DNA of 64,000 nt, taken from Trachythela sp. YZ-2020. Its lineage: Eukaryota; Cnidaria; Anthozoa; Malacalcyonacea; Clavulariidae. Under the pieces are notes generated by a model. That model was given only the letters and a program-made list of their open reading frames with translations, was not told the origin of the DNA and did not search any database. Position numbers and translations under genes: made by a program. Of this stretch, positions 35,477-47,200 are shown piece after piece; positions within the stretch are counted from its first letter, which is position 1, and every line of letters begins with the position of its first letter. The stretch is from NCBI GenBank assembly GCA_016169945.1, contig JADLSH010000255.1, positions 357,716 through 421,715 on the forward strand, in the 5' to 3' direction.

Positions 35477-36520
35477 TGTCTGTGACAACCTTAATTGAAA
35501 TAGCTGTATAGCATCTGTAGTCAAACGATGACGCTCCCTCAATATAAATACAGGGGGCGGTTGTATTAGTACTGAAAAATTTAACCAATCAGAATCGCGT
35601 ATTTTACTGACTTAACCACCATTTAGGTACGCCAACGGATAGTGAAAAAGTAGTTAAAAGGCAGAGGCGTAGCTAGGGAAGCAAATTAAATTGAAGGAAA
35701 ACAGCACGTTTAATTTTAATTAAGTATACTTCTTCATCAGAAAAAGGCATTTTTGTTTCCTTTATTTTGTTTGACAGGAAGGGCACTTCGGTCATCAAGT
35801 TGGACAAGGACCTCAGTGTTTCTTGATTGAGGGGGAAGTCAGAATGTGCCTCCGTCTAATAACTGCTTTAACGCCATACAGACGAGCAAGTTTTCCTTAA
35901 CAAGTTGACTTTACTCGTGTGTATGGTATTCCAACAATAGTCAATATTTCCTTGATTTCTTGTCAAGTCTTTTTTTGCTCCTGTACGGGAAAATGGATGT
36001 TGAAGTCTAGTATAAGCAGGCTTCACAAAGTGAGCACATGCATGGTGGTTAATGGCAATTCAGATATTGTAGTGATTAAATTATTGTAAAGACATAAATT
36101 TTAAAGTTGACAACCATGTGTAGCACCATATAAAACACTAACTACCGATAGACGAGCTAGTTTTTGTTGTTGGCCGTAGTGCAAGAACACAGGAACGAGT
36201 TTTCCCCGTTCAAAGCTAGTATAACTACCTTCTAGACAGGGAGACCTTACAAGAAAAATTTGTCAATCTTTTGTACACACGAGCAAATAAAGCTTGTCAA
36301 GTCTACGGATCAATTCAAATATAAGACGACGCCAATTGGACTGTCCGAGGAGAATGAGGCAGCTCTATTCAGCGCTAACTAATTATGGGTCGTATGCAAT
36401 TCAAATGTACAAGTGTATGACGCACTTCCATAGTCATAAGTTTAAGCATACCATGATGTGTACAACTAAAATAGCCTTATAATAATAAACATTCTTTGTG
36501 TGATCCTAAGTGACTACAAG
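35477..36520. other. Intergenic stretch without recognisable gene
   Basis: Two loosely similar blocks containing CCATACAGACGAGC (35875) and CCGATAGACGAGC (36146) suggest degenerate repeats. No gene is seen. Confidence 0.4.
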
Positions 36521-36739
36521 TACAGGGTGTCCCAAAAAAAGGCTACCTTTTCAAATTCAAATTAGCATGTTAATTCAAGCAACCTATTGTATTCAATATC
36601 CCATGTGTATAAAACTGTGTGTTTTTACGCATTCGTAGTTCAAAAGCGATAATGAATTTCAAAGAACTACAATAGGTTGCTTGAATTAACATGCTAATTT
36701 GAATTTGAAAAGGTAGCCTTTTTTTTGGGACACCCTGTA
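36521..36739. mobile_element. mariner/Tc1-type MITE
   Basis: A 219-bp near-perfect palindrome with ends TACAGGGTGTCCCAAAAA and complement, TA at both borders. The ACAGGGTGTCCCA terminus is typical of mariner-type elements across animals. Confidence 0.88.
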
Positions 36740-37818
36740 CTACAGTATACCATAGAATCGCCACACATAGTGCACTGCAGTACAGGAAGTTCTGAAATTT
36801 TATCCCAATTATGAAAACTTCTGGAAAGTCGACAAATACTCGTTTTGACAATGTTTGCTCACGTGAGTGTAGTCAGGGTTACGTTCAAATTAAACAGATC
36901 GTAGGCGAAAAATACTCAAGTATTTTTATTCATTTTTTTGAAAGAGATTTTGATAATTCTTACATGTAAAGCTATTACACATGTCATACGTCGTTTTTTG
37001 AAATATCAGTAAGTTATGACTATCTGGTAGTATTATGCTATGAAATTTTTATACATAACACATAGTTGAAAATTGTGAATATTATAGTAATATTAGACGA
37101 TTAATCAGTTCAAATTAAAAAAACATTTTTCAGAAATTTATGAAAATTTACGGCGTGGTGCGTGCACCCTTGAAGTGACCAATACTCTCCCCTTGAGGAA
37201 AGGCAAGCATTGACTATAGAGTTTATAAAATTTCCATGATTCATTTACTAACTATTGATCTGTGCAAACATTTTTTTGCGGCTGCTTCCTCCCGCTGACA
37301 ATTTCAATATTGCATAACCTCATAGAACAGCGTAAGTTTGCAAACAATATATTTGGACCTTTTTGTTTTTGCAAACAATCTTCTTAAGGATTTCTCATCC
37401 CCTCCCTCCAAAAAATAATGGTCAGCCCGAATTGCTGACAAATATCGACACCGTGTTACATCGGCGCCACCTTAACATGGGCGTGTTAACAAAGGAGAGG
37501 GGCAGGGTTACGGTTAGGCCTTGTGTTGGGGAGACGGTTAGGCCTTGAGTTGTCTTTTTGACATGTTTGATCTTTGTTACCTTCAGAATTCTTATAAAAT
37601 CTCTCCCAAAAATACAGGAAATGGCATTTCAGAGACTCTAGATCCAAAACGTCCTGGAGGAGCATCCCTGCACCTCCATAAAATGTGGTCACAGTTTCTT
37701 TCACTGCCACTAAAACTGAGCACCTCTAAATTTCCTCAAGGGGCATGCCCATTCTCTGAAGTGTGCGCTATCGAAAATTCCTTAGAATAGGCCCTGCAGT
37801 CAGGACCAAATAGAAACC
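36740..37818. other. Intergenic stretch without recognisable gene
   Basis: No conserved gene. The block around 37610-37640 (ACAGGAAATGGCATTTCAGA) recurs at 29403-29422, marking a dispersed repeat. Confidence 0.45.
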
Positions 37819-37993
37819 AGGGGCCAGTTGTATAAAACTCATCAACCCATTGACCAGAAACAGAATAGGTTTTTTGGCCTAAACAGTTTCTGGGTGGTTA
37901 AATTATAGAATATAGAATAAAAAATATATTACTGTTCAGGCAAATTCTATTGTTTGAACCAAGTTTAGGAATATTCTTCATACAACCGGCCCC
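37819..37993. mobile_element. MITE with GGGGCCAGTTGTATAAAA ends
   Basis: GGGGCCAGTTGTAT at the left matches the complement of ATACAACCGGCCCC at the right. Confidence 0.75.
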
Positions 37994-38069
37994 GCGCTTA
38001 TCTATTAAAGTCAATTTTCAGTGCACAATTGGTCGTAACGACCTGGGAACTTTTTCATATCCTTGATAG

Positions 38070-38216
38070 TTAGTTAATTAATCTTTCTTTCTCACTATTC
38101 CGACTATCATTGTTCACATTACTCGACGTGCTTCCTGTGTCGTCTTCTCTATCATACACGCAGTCTTCTTCATGGTCGCTTTCCACCAACGGTTGAATCG
38201 TCGGATTGCTCAATTG
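38070..38216 (-). CDS. SPPL2: SPPL2 exon 12: cytosolic C-terminal tail and stop
   Basis: 49 codons including stop, starting QLSNPTIQPLVESD after ATTTCAG. Acidic and Ser/Asn-rich, ending KERLIN. Phase agrees with exon 11 across a 2.1-kb intron. Homology in the tail is weak, so this exon rests on phase and splice sites. Confidence 0.75.
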   Translation of the reverse strand, partial: QLSNPTIQPLVESDHEEDCVYDREDDTGSTSSNVNNDSRNSEKERLIN

Positions 38217-41200
38217 CTGAAATAGAGTACGGTACTTGTTAACTTGACAATCACAAGATCGATGGTGCATGAGGACAACAGAACATGCAACGAGCATTGG
38301 GTAATAATTAAGCACCACAAAAATTTTCAAAGATTTCTTGAAACATACAACAATGCAGAAAAATATTAATAGCTGCCTAACTATGCAATGGCATTCGTAT
38401 ACATTTATGTACAAGAATCTGTTTGTAGTAAGCGACACCTACTGCACATAGTTTTCCAAGTTCTGCGTATGTTTACGTCGAAGGGTATGTTCAGTTTATT
38501 AGTATAATAAAGATAAAGTTTAGTGTTAAGGATAGCGAGTAAAGAGGACGATATTTGAGAGAGATTTGATATCAAGAGGTAAGTTATTCCATAAAACACA
38601 ATTCAAAGTACGAGTACAGCAAGGCAGAGGAATTAGATGTAAAAACATTCATAGACTTGGAGGAGAAATATGGCAGCTCGACATTGAACACGCTCAAGAC
38701 GAAACAGATCAGAAGCAGATTTTGGATAAGGATAATATGAAGGACAAGATGAGGAACGAAGAGATCAGAAGATGTGGGTTGGCAGACATTGCAGAGAAGG
38801 TGAGGGAAGGAAGACTGAGATGGAATAGACACGTAATAAGAAGAGATGAAGAAGAGCTGGTCAGGGACATTATGGAGTGAAGAGATCAGAAGATGTGGAC
38901 TGGTAGATATTACAGAGAAGGTGAGGGAAGCAAGACTGAGATGGTATGGACACGTAATAAGAAGAGATGAAGGAGAGCCAGTCTGAGAGATTATGGAATG
39001 AAGATATCAGAAGATGTGGACTGGTAGATATTGCAGAGAAGGTGAGGGAAGCAAGGCTGAGATGGTATGGACACGTAATAAGAAGAGATGAAGGAGAGCT
39101 GGTCAGGGACATTATGGAGTGAAGAGATCAGAAGATGTGGACTGGTAGATATTGCAGAGAAGGTGAGGGAAGCAAGGCTGAGATGGTATGGACACGTAAT
39201 AAGAAGAGATGAAGAAGAGCTGGTCAGGGACATTATGGAGTGAAGAGATCAGAAGATGTGGACTGGTAGATATTACAGAGAAGGTGAGGGAAGCAAGACT
39301 GAGATGGTATGGACACGTAATAAGAAGAGATGAAGGAGAGCCAGTCTGAGAGATTATGGAATGAAGATATCAGAAGATGTGGACTGGTAGATATTACAGA
39401 GAAGGTGAGGGAAGCAAGACTGAGATGGTATGGACACGTAATAAGAAGAGATGAAGGAGAGCCAGTCTGAGAGATTATGGAATGAAGATATCAGAAGATG
39501 TGGACTGGTAGATATTACAGAGAAGGTGAGGGAAGCAAGACTGAGATGGTATGGACACGTAATAAGAAGAGATGAAGGAGAGCCAGTCTGAGAGATTATG
39601 GAATGAAGATATCAGAAGATGTGGACTGGTAGATATTACAGAGAAGGTGAGGGAAGCAAGACTGAGATGGTATGGACACGTAATAAGAAGAGATGAAGGA
39701 GAGCCAGTCTGAGAGATTATGGAATGAAGATATCAGAAGATGTGGACTGGTAGATATTACAGAGAAGGTGAGGGAAGCAAGACTGAGATGGTATGGACAC
39801 GTAATAAGAAGAGATGAAGAAGAGCTGGTCAGGGACATTATGGAGTGAAGAGATCAGAAGATGTGGACTGGTAGATATTGCAGAGAAGGTGAGGGAAGCA
39901 AGGCTGAGATGGTATGGACACGTAATAAGAAGAGATGAAGAAGAGCTGGTCAGGGACATTATGGAGTGAAGAGATCAGAAGATGTGGACTGGTAGATATT
40001 ACAGAGAAGGTGAGAGAAGCAAGGCTGAGATGGTATGGACACGTAATAAGAAGACATGAAGGAGAGCTGGTAAAAGACATTAGCTGGGGATAAAGGGAAA
40101 CAGAGGACACTGGAGACCGAATAAGAGATGAAAGGGCTGTGTAAAAGGTCTAAGTATCAAGGAATTGATGATGGACAGGATAAAGGTCAGAAAAGGATTG
40201 AATAATAAGAGAGTGAGTAGCAAACCCGGGTCAATCTGCGAGAAGATAAATTGATGTATATGCCTGATGTTTAGTAATAAATATATTTGCAATGTTGAAG
40301 TTTAAAAAGAAAGAGAAACAAATGACTTACATATGTCCCATTCCATAGATTACAAAACTCCTTTCTTATTAGACTAATGACTATAACGGTCAGTAATGTT
40401 GAGGGTACGAGGTACACCAAAGCGGGTTGGCCTTCTTTCATTATATACAGAGCAGCAAATGTTATGACAAGACCGATACCATACGCTACAAAGAAGAGAA
40501 GTATTCAATATTTATAGTTACACAACTAATTCAATTACGATTGTCCTCTACGAAAGTCGAAATCCAAAGCTGCAAAACCTGGACCTCTAAACGCGAAAAG
40601 CACCATGGACTTGTATACTTACTTTGTGAATAAAAATACAATTAATACCATAAAACATATATAAACCTTCTTGTGGGCACCCCTTTAAAATATGCCTGTA
40701 ATATACTGTACTAAAAACTTACCAATGGAACTGGCAACGTAGTATATTCTGTATGGAGTCCTGGCCATTCGGTCAAAGGAATGACAAAATGAGACGAACA
40801 AACCTAAATAAAACACACAGAGAAATAATGACGTTTGAGCCCGAGATATTTTTTTTGGAATCGGCTGAAAATTGGATTAGACAAGTGAAAAGATTATCAC
40901 TCTTACAGAAGGGCCAGCCCTTCACATAGGACTCATATAAGCACCCCTTATAGTAATAGTGTAATTTTCCTACCTGGTACTAAAATATCTCCAAAGCCTA
41001 GCAATGAATAATCTCTTCTCTGACATATTAACAAAGCAGAGCGAATGATTCGTGGTACTTTGAGAACCATTGGGAGCTGTTCTTTGTGTCCTTCACCTGC
41101 ACAATACGAAACAATAACGGTTTGTCATTGGCCAGTTTTATAAACTACAGACGGATGATTTGTCTGGACGAATTTGGGCAAACATAGCTGGATAGTTAGT

Positions 41201-44200
41201 CTGTGTATAAATACGGCATTATACAGATGATCCTGCAGCGTAAATCGGGCTCATCGGCTTGTTGACAACTTGCTACAAGATTGTTTACTCAACAGACATG
41301 TTGCAAGTTGTTTCAACAACTTGTTATCTTCTGCAATTCAACAACTTGTTAACAAGTTGTGAGTAAGTTGATTCGGGCTTCGCCCTCATCAACTATCACC
41401 TCATAGAAATCTTGAGCTCATAATCTAATTGTTAAATAGTATTGTTTACTGTCCTTCATGAGCAGAGCAGGAATGGTAGCCTTGAATAGATGGGTTTCAT
41501 TAAGCACTATCGTGCAATAGATGATGATCAACCGGGTAAAAATTTGTTATGATGCTCAGTACGAGAGAAGAGATCGAGCGTACAGTTGCCATAGGCCGCT
41601 TCTGATCATTGCTTAGGCGTTCGTGCACTACACACGTAACAAGATGTGTTCGCAACAGACTCAGTGTAGCAAGCTTGTCAACAAGTTGTAACAATGTTGT
41701 CATTTTATCAAGTTGCTACAAGGTTGTTACATCTCATAGAAATCGAGAGCGAATAATCTAATTGTTTTAGTAGAAACCAGCAAGAAAACAGTATTTCAAA
41801 ACGTTTTTCATAATTTATTGAAATAAATTCGTTAAAAATCGCGCCGAGGAGATGGCTATTTCGCTACTCGCTATCTATCGACAATTAGATAGCGCGAGTA
41901 GCATAGCCAATCAAATTACAGCATTTGCAATAGTATGCTAGTATGATTCTACTAATTAACAATAGTATTTCTTTACCTGTCGCAACATCAACCATGATGC
42001 TGTTATGACCAGCAGAGAACAAGGGTGTAATGAAGACAAAGAATACGTCATAGATAAGAAGTAACACCAACAATAAAGTACAAATCTTCATGCTAGGTAA
42101 ACGTAAATTCTTTAATAATGATATACAAAATAACACTCCGAGAATGTCTTGTAGGATCCAACCATAACTAAAGAAGATAGAGAAAGCGATGCTCATACTT
42201 GCCTTGCTAAAATGCGGCAGATATTAGGCCCGTTTCAGACGCCGCTCCACTCATGCGCCGAACTTAATTGTATTAGGTGCGACTCTGGAGCGACACAAGT
42301 GCGGCAGTGATTCAAACGGCGTACAAAATATAATGTTGTTGACGAGCGAGAGGAGCGTGTTCGCGCGGGAATTCTAAAATTAAAACAATAGGTAGACATT
42401 ACAAAGTGGCTAATCTAATCCTAATAAATTACAGCAAATTTTGATTTAGGTTCGGCACATGAGTGGAGCGACGTATGAATCAATCATCAATGTCGCTCCA
42501 ACGTCGCATAATGCGACAGGCTCTGTCGAACTTATGTCGCTCCAAATTCTGCCGTACCTAATTGATTCATACGTCGCTCTTCTGTCGCACTTAATTCGTC
42601 ATTTAAGTTCGGCGCATGAGTGGAGCGGCGTCTGAAACGGGCCTTATAACTCTATACAGCTGACGGGGGGTCACTTGTTTACGCCAAATGAACTATTTTT
42701 AGACAGCACCAGCGAAAATCATTCATATACGAACGATGACTTAGGCCAAAAAAATATTCTGTTTCTGGTCAGTGGATTTGTGCAAAATTGACGCGGCGAT
42801 GCGGCTTTTTTTTCGCCTTTTTTTTTCTTCTTAAGAGTTAATAAGGAGGCGCTTTTTTGGAGAAATGGGGGAGTATTTTTTATAAAGTGTATAGTGATTT
42901 TTGATGCTTTTAATGCTAAACTGTCACCAAATTTGCAGATTTAATAGAATAAAATTTTTATTTAAGAGTACTTCATTTTGCAAGGATATTAATGGACCGT
43001 ATTTGCAAAAAAAAAACCGTTGACGCGCACAGCTAAAAATGACGCGCGCGCTGACCAGAAACAGAAGGTTTATTTTTTGGCCTTAGCAAGCTTTTATCTC
43101 TAGTTTTATTTTGAACCAAGGTACGACAACAAAACAATAGTACTGAGTCGGGATAAAATTGCAGTTGAATTATAACATGTATAGCTGAGACTGGAAGATT
43201 TAATATATGCATATCAAAGTATTCAGTTGTTTCATAATGCAATAATTGTGTTTCACATATATCCGCAATAGAACTGTTCCTTGGGTAATTTCTTTACGAG
43301 TATATTTTGTCTTCTGTGTAAAGCGTTCTATTTTCTCTATATGTAAAACACGAGCACGTCGATGATCGATCCTTACAATCTCTATGTTATGATTCAGTCA
43401 TTCGGCAGTGGTTTTATCCCAATACAGAACGAGTCATTGGGATGCACAGTCGACACTACGTCTACGGACTGGCTTATTAATATTAGGTAGTGTCCCTTAT
43501 TTAAATACCCCTTTGCGTTTGCTAGTAGATTTAACTGAGTAAATCGAATGAAACACCCGGTAGTTACCTTTCGTTGCGTACGACGACCCACCAGATGGCG
43601 ACACCAAGTGAAATTGCCAGGACAATTATTGTCCTGACAAGGACATGTTTTTCAGATCGAGGAAAAAGAGGCACGCGTATTCGGTATGTACCTAGTAAAA
43701 AATTATATAATCAATGACCAACTTCACGAAAAATTAGGCATGACGAGTACTCAAAACTATTGTCAGTATATATCAATGCGAGTATCATTGTCAATATTCA
43801 TTGCATAACTAAGTCAATAATAGAGATAATTCTATGAGATGTACTTGAGGATTTGTAGGATTGAACTACTTGAGGAATATAACAGGAACTTCGATGTTTC
43901 AACCGAAGGCCCTTCGTCTGGTTTATCGCGGAACCAATGCAGTGGAACCACGCATTCACAATTTTATCATTTGAGAGATGTAGTTTACTTTTCTTGTTCC
44001 TATAAGTCTGTCACTTACTGAGAGACACACCAATACATGTACTTACAAAATGGTAGTTTAAGAGCCAAAGCATTGAGACATTCAAACATTCCCGATGCAG
44101 AAGCGATGGCAAACACGCCAATGATGATGTAAACAACATATGTATAGAAATAATACACCAACAGGAGAAACAGACAGATAAAAATGACAAATATGACAAC

Positions 44201-47200
44201 CATCAAGGGAGTGATCTGCATCGCTCCTTCCTCTTCATCAGAACTGCTGCTTGATGAACCTTTAGTTTCTGCAGTTTTTTCTCTGCACATAAACAAAATA
44301 ATGGAAATAATTTCTGATCAACGACAGCGCAACTTGACGAAGAGGCAGTCGTCTAGTCTTAGCCTCCTCTGGCAAACGTCCCGGCAAATGTTCCGTCCCG
44401 TCTCTATAAGCTATTATTAGGGAACTTTAGATTTGACGACGGCTACGAGAACGACTACGACTACGAGATTCTCCGTTAAATATCTGCTAATACAAACTTG
44501 TTATCATCCTCTCTTTGGCACAGCACATCTTTATAACAACAGTTGAGCCAAAGCGAGTACAACTTTGAGTTTGTATTAGCAGATATTTAACGGAAAAATC
44601 TCGTAGTCGTTCTCGTAGCCGTCGTCAAATCTAAAGTTCCCTAATACTTAATCTAGTACGAGGATGTGATGAAAAACAGTTGCAAGCTTCAGTTTAGCTA
44701 CAGTACAGAGGCAAAAGCTATGAATTATCGTTGTAAACATGGTGGTGGATAGGAGAAAAATACATGATTTAAACTGTTTTTAAGACATCAGGCCTAGGGA
44801 GAATTTTTAAGATTAAGGATTCTAAGTTTGCAATAATGAACTACTCAACCGGGGATGAATAACATCCCGTCCAGGCAATGTCCATTCTTGAGTCTCATAT
44901 AAACAGGCCATTGGTCTTATACCGTTTTATCTCTCAAAGATGTTGTTAGTAATACACACTTCATTTGTAACATAATGTAATTAACACAATATACTAGACA
45001 CGTTAAAATTTTCCATTACTTAGTACATTTTGTGAAGAATAATAATGTGAATTCAATAAATTTTGACGACTTTCTTCCAGTTGCAAAACAGCAGACTTCC
45101 TAAAATGTCAAGTGTCAACCTAACGAAGTAAACCAACCTTTGTTCATTGGCAATAACACCACTCCAGTAAGCACCAATAACGATGGTACCCACAGCCAAA
45201 AACCATATTACAACTAGATTAGAATCTATAGCAGCAATTGGTGGCACATATAATTGAATGACTGCATTGTTGCCAAGTGCCTATAAGAATAAAAAATAAT
45301 CAAGGCGTAGTAACATTTACTCCATCTGGAGGAAAACTTGAAATGAACTGCAGACATTCCAACTTCAGATAGCAGGAAATCGGCAGGTTGGCAATTTCAC
45401 TGTTAATTTTTCCGAACCTTTAGATTTTGCCTCTAGAATATGTTGCGGTTGGGCTTAGACTTCAAATGTTGTTGAAATTTTACTACCAATTTTAAACTAG
45501 TTTTGTTAATTTTTGTTTTAAAAGGGTTATTTCTTCACCTTATTTCTTCATTGATAGTGCTTTGATGCTGGCAAAAGGCAACGTACATGCATTTTTAACA
45601 AGAAAGTTTTCATTTTAAATTGATTGTCTTAACGATAAGTGGATCTTCCTGAAAAATCGTGAGGTTCAGATTGAAATCGAGAGATCGGGAGGAACGTACG
45701 GAAATCAGGAGAGGTCACTTCAAATATTTAACAGCTTCAGATCAGCTCTACTATGACTTTACCTGCATGGTGGTGAAATCAGATTTCTTCATGACAGCCA
45801 AAGGGATTTCTGAGATATTATAGTCTGCAGCTGATGATGCTACTGCAATAAACTAGAAAAAATTGAAGAATTATATTTAACACAGTACAAAATATTAAGC
45901 CACAGTCACCTTATGTTGTTATTTTCCTCTGTCTAATGCAAGCCTATTTTACCTCCAAGAGAAAGTACAGTATTGGGCATGTATGGGTTTATCCATACTA
46001 CCGAATCTGCTCATGTTTAAGCCCATTAAGCCATGATCAGTGATGTATTTAATAGCCGGGCAACGGGCCACTGGCCCGGTTATGTCACGCTCTTGGACCG
46101 GCTTTAAACTGTGCTAAAATCTAGGGTGTATTAGTGTAAAAGTTTGTGGAAATCAGAGTAATTGTCTCCATAAGAATTTGGATTCTAAAGACCAGTTGCT
46201 GAAAGAAAAGTCAAAGAATGAATAATGACATCCAACACCCACATACTTTTGCAGTCGATTTCAACTAACTTTTCACTAATATGTTTCGAACTTCGGAAAT
46301 TCGTTTGCGAAGTTCAAAAGTTCACAATGAAATTCAGAACCGGTTTGTAAACTGAGCATTTGATTGACTGCTTTTTCTCTAGTAACCAATCAGAGGCTTT
46401 GTTTACAAACTTGCTTGTGAATTTCATTATAAACTTTTGAACTTCGCAACGAATTTCCGAAGTTCGAAACGAAGTTCGGAACATTTTAGTGAAAAGTCAG
46501 TTGAAATCGACTGTAACTGCCATCAGAAGTTATTGATTTAGGTAACAATTTGACATTATAGCTTCAGTGAACAGTTATTCCGAATAGAACTGAATGCAAT
46601 TGAAATTAGTGCATGCATAATTTATGCATCGAATACTTGACTTAATTTGCTGGCCAAGGTATGCCATCTACTTTTACTTTGTGTTACATCACATGTTTAC
46701 CCAATAGAGGAAGCTCTAGGGAGTCTAGTAGGTGTTATTTGATAAAATTTATTTCTGTTTGAACCTACCAATTGATCATTTGGGCTCACAATAACCAACT
46801 CTGTGGCATTCCTTCTTTGAGCGTTCACTACTCTCTTAGTAAACGAGCAATTTTGTACACCATTTTTCTCCCGTGAAAAGACAGCTTTTTTCGTATAGGA
46901 GAATCCCTTGTCATCTGAACATAAATCGTCAATGGGCACCAGTTTGTATTCATACTTGGGCTAAAAAACAGTTGTCAAAATTATGCACACATACAGCAAT
47001 ATGATATGTCGTTGATTACTACCCAATTCTGCAGTCTGGTCAACAAAATTGTGGTCATTTCGACATCAGTTCACAATAACAGATTTGCTTGTCACAACTT
47101 GAGCATATAGGCCATTACAAAATTTCCCCCCATTCACAGTTTTTTTGGTCATATAATTGCAATTTCAACTGTTAAGGGGGAATCCTGAACTGCCAATTTT

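Noticed and set aside
38756..40085. Regular 121-bp repeats considered as a CRISPR-like array
   Set aside because: There are no unique spacers, the whole unit repeats, and the genome is eukaryotic.
38870..40110. Minus-strand open frames of about 80 codons spaced by 121 bases
   Set aside because: Same artefact as in array 1, lying in the last SPPL2 intron.
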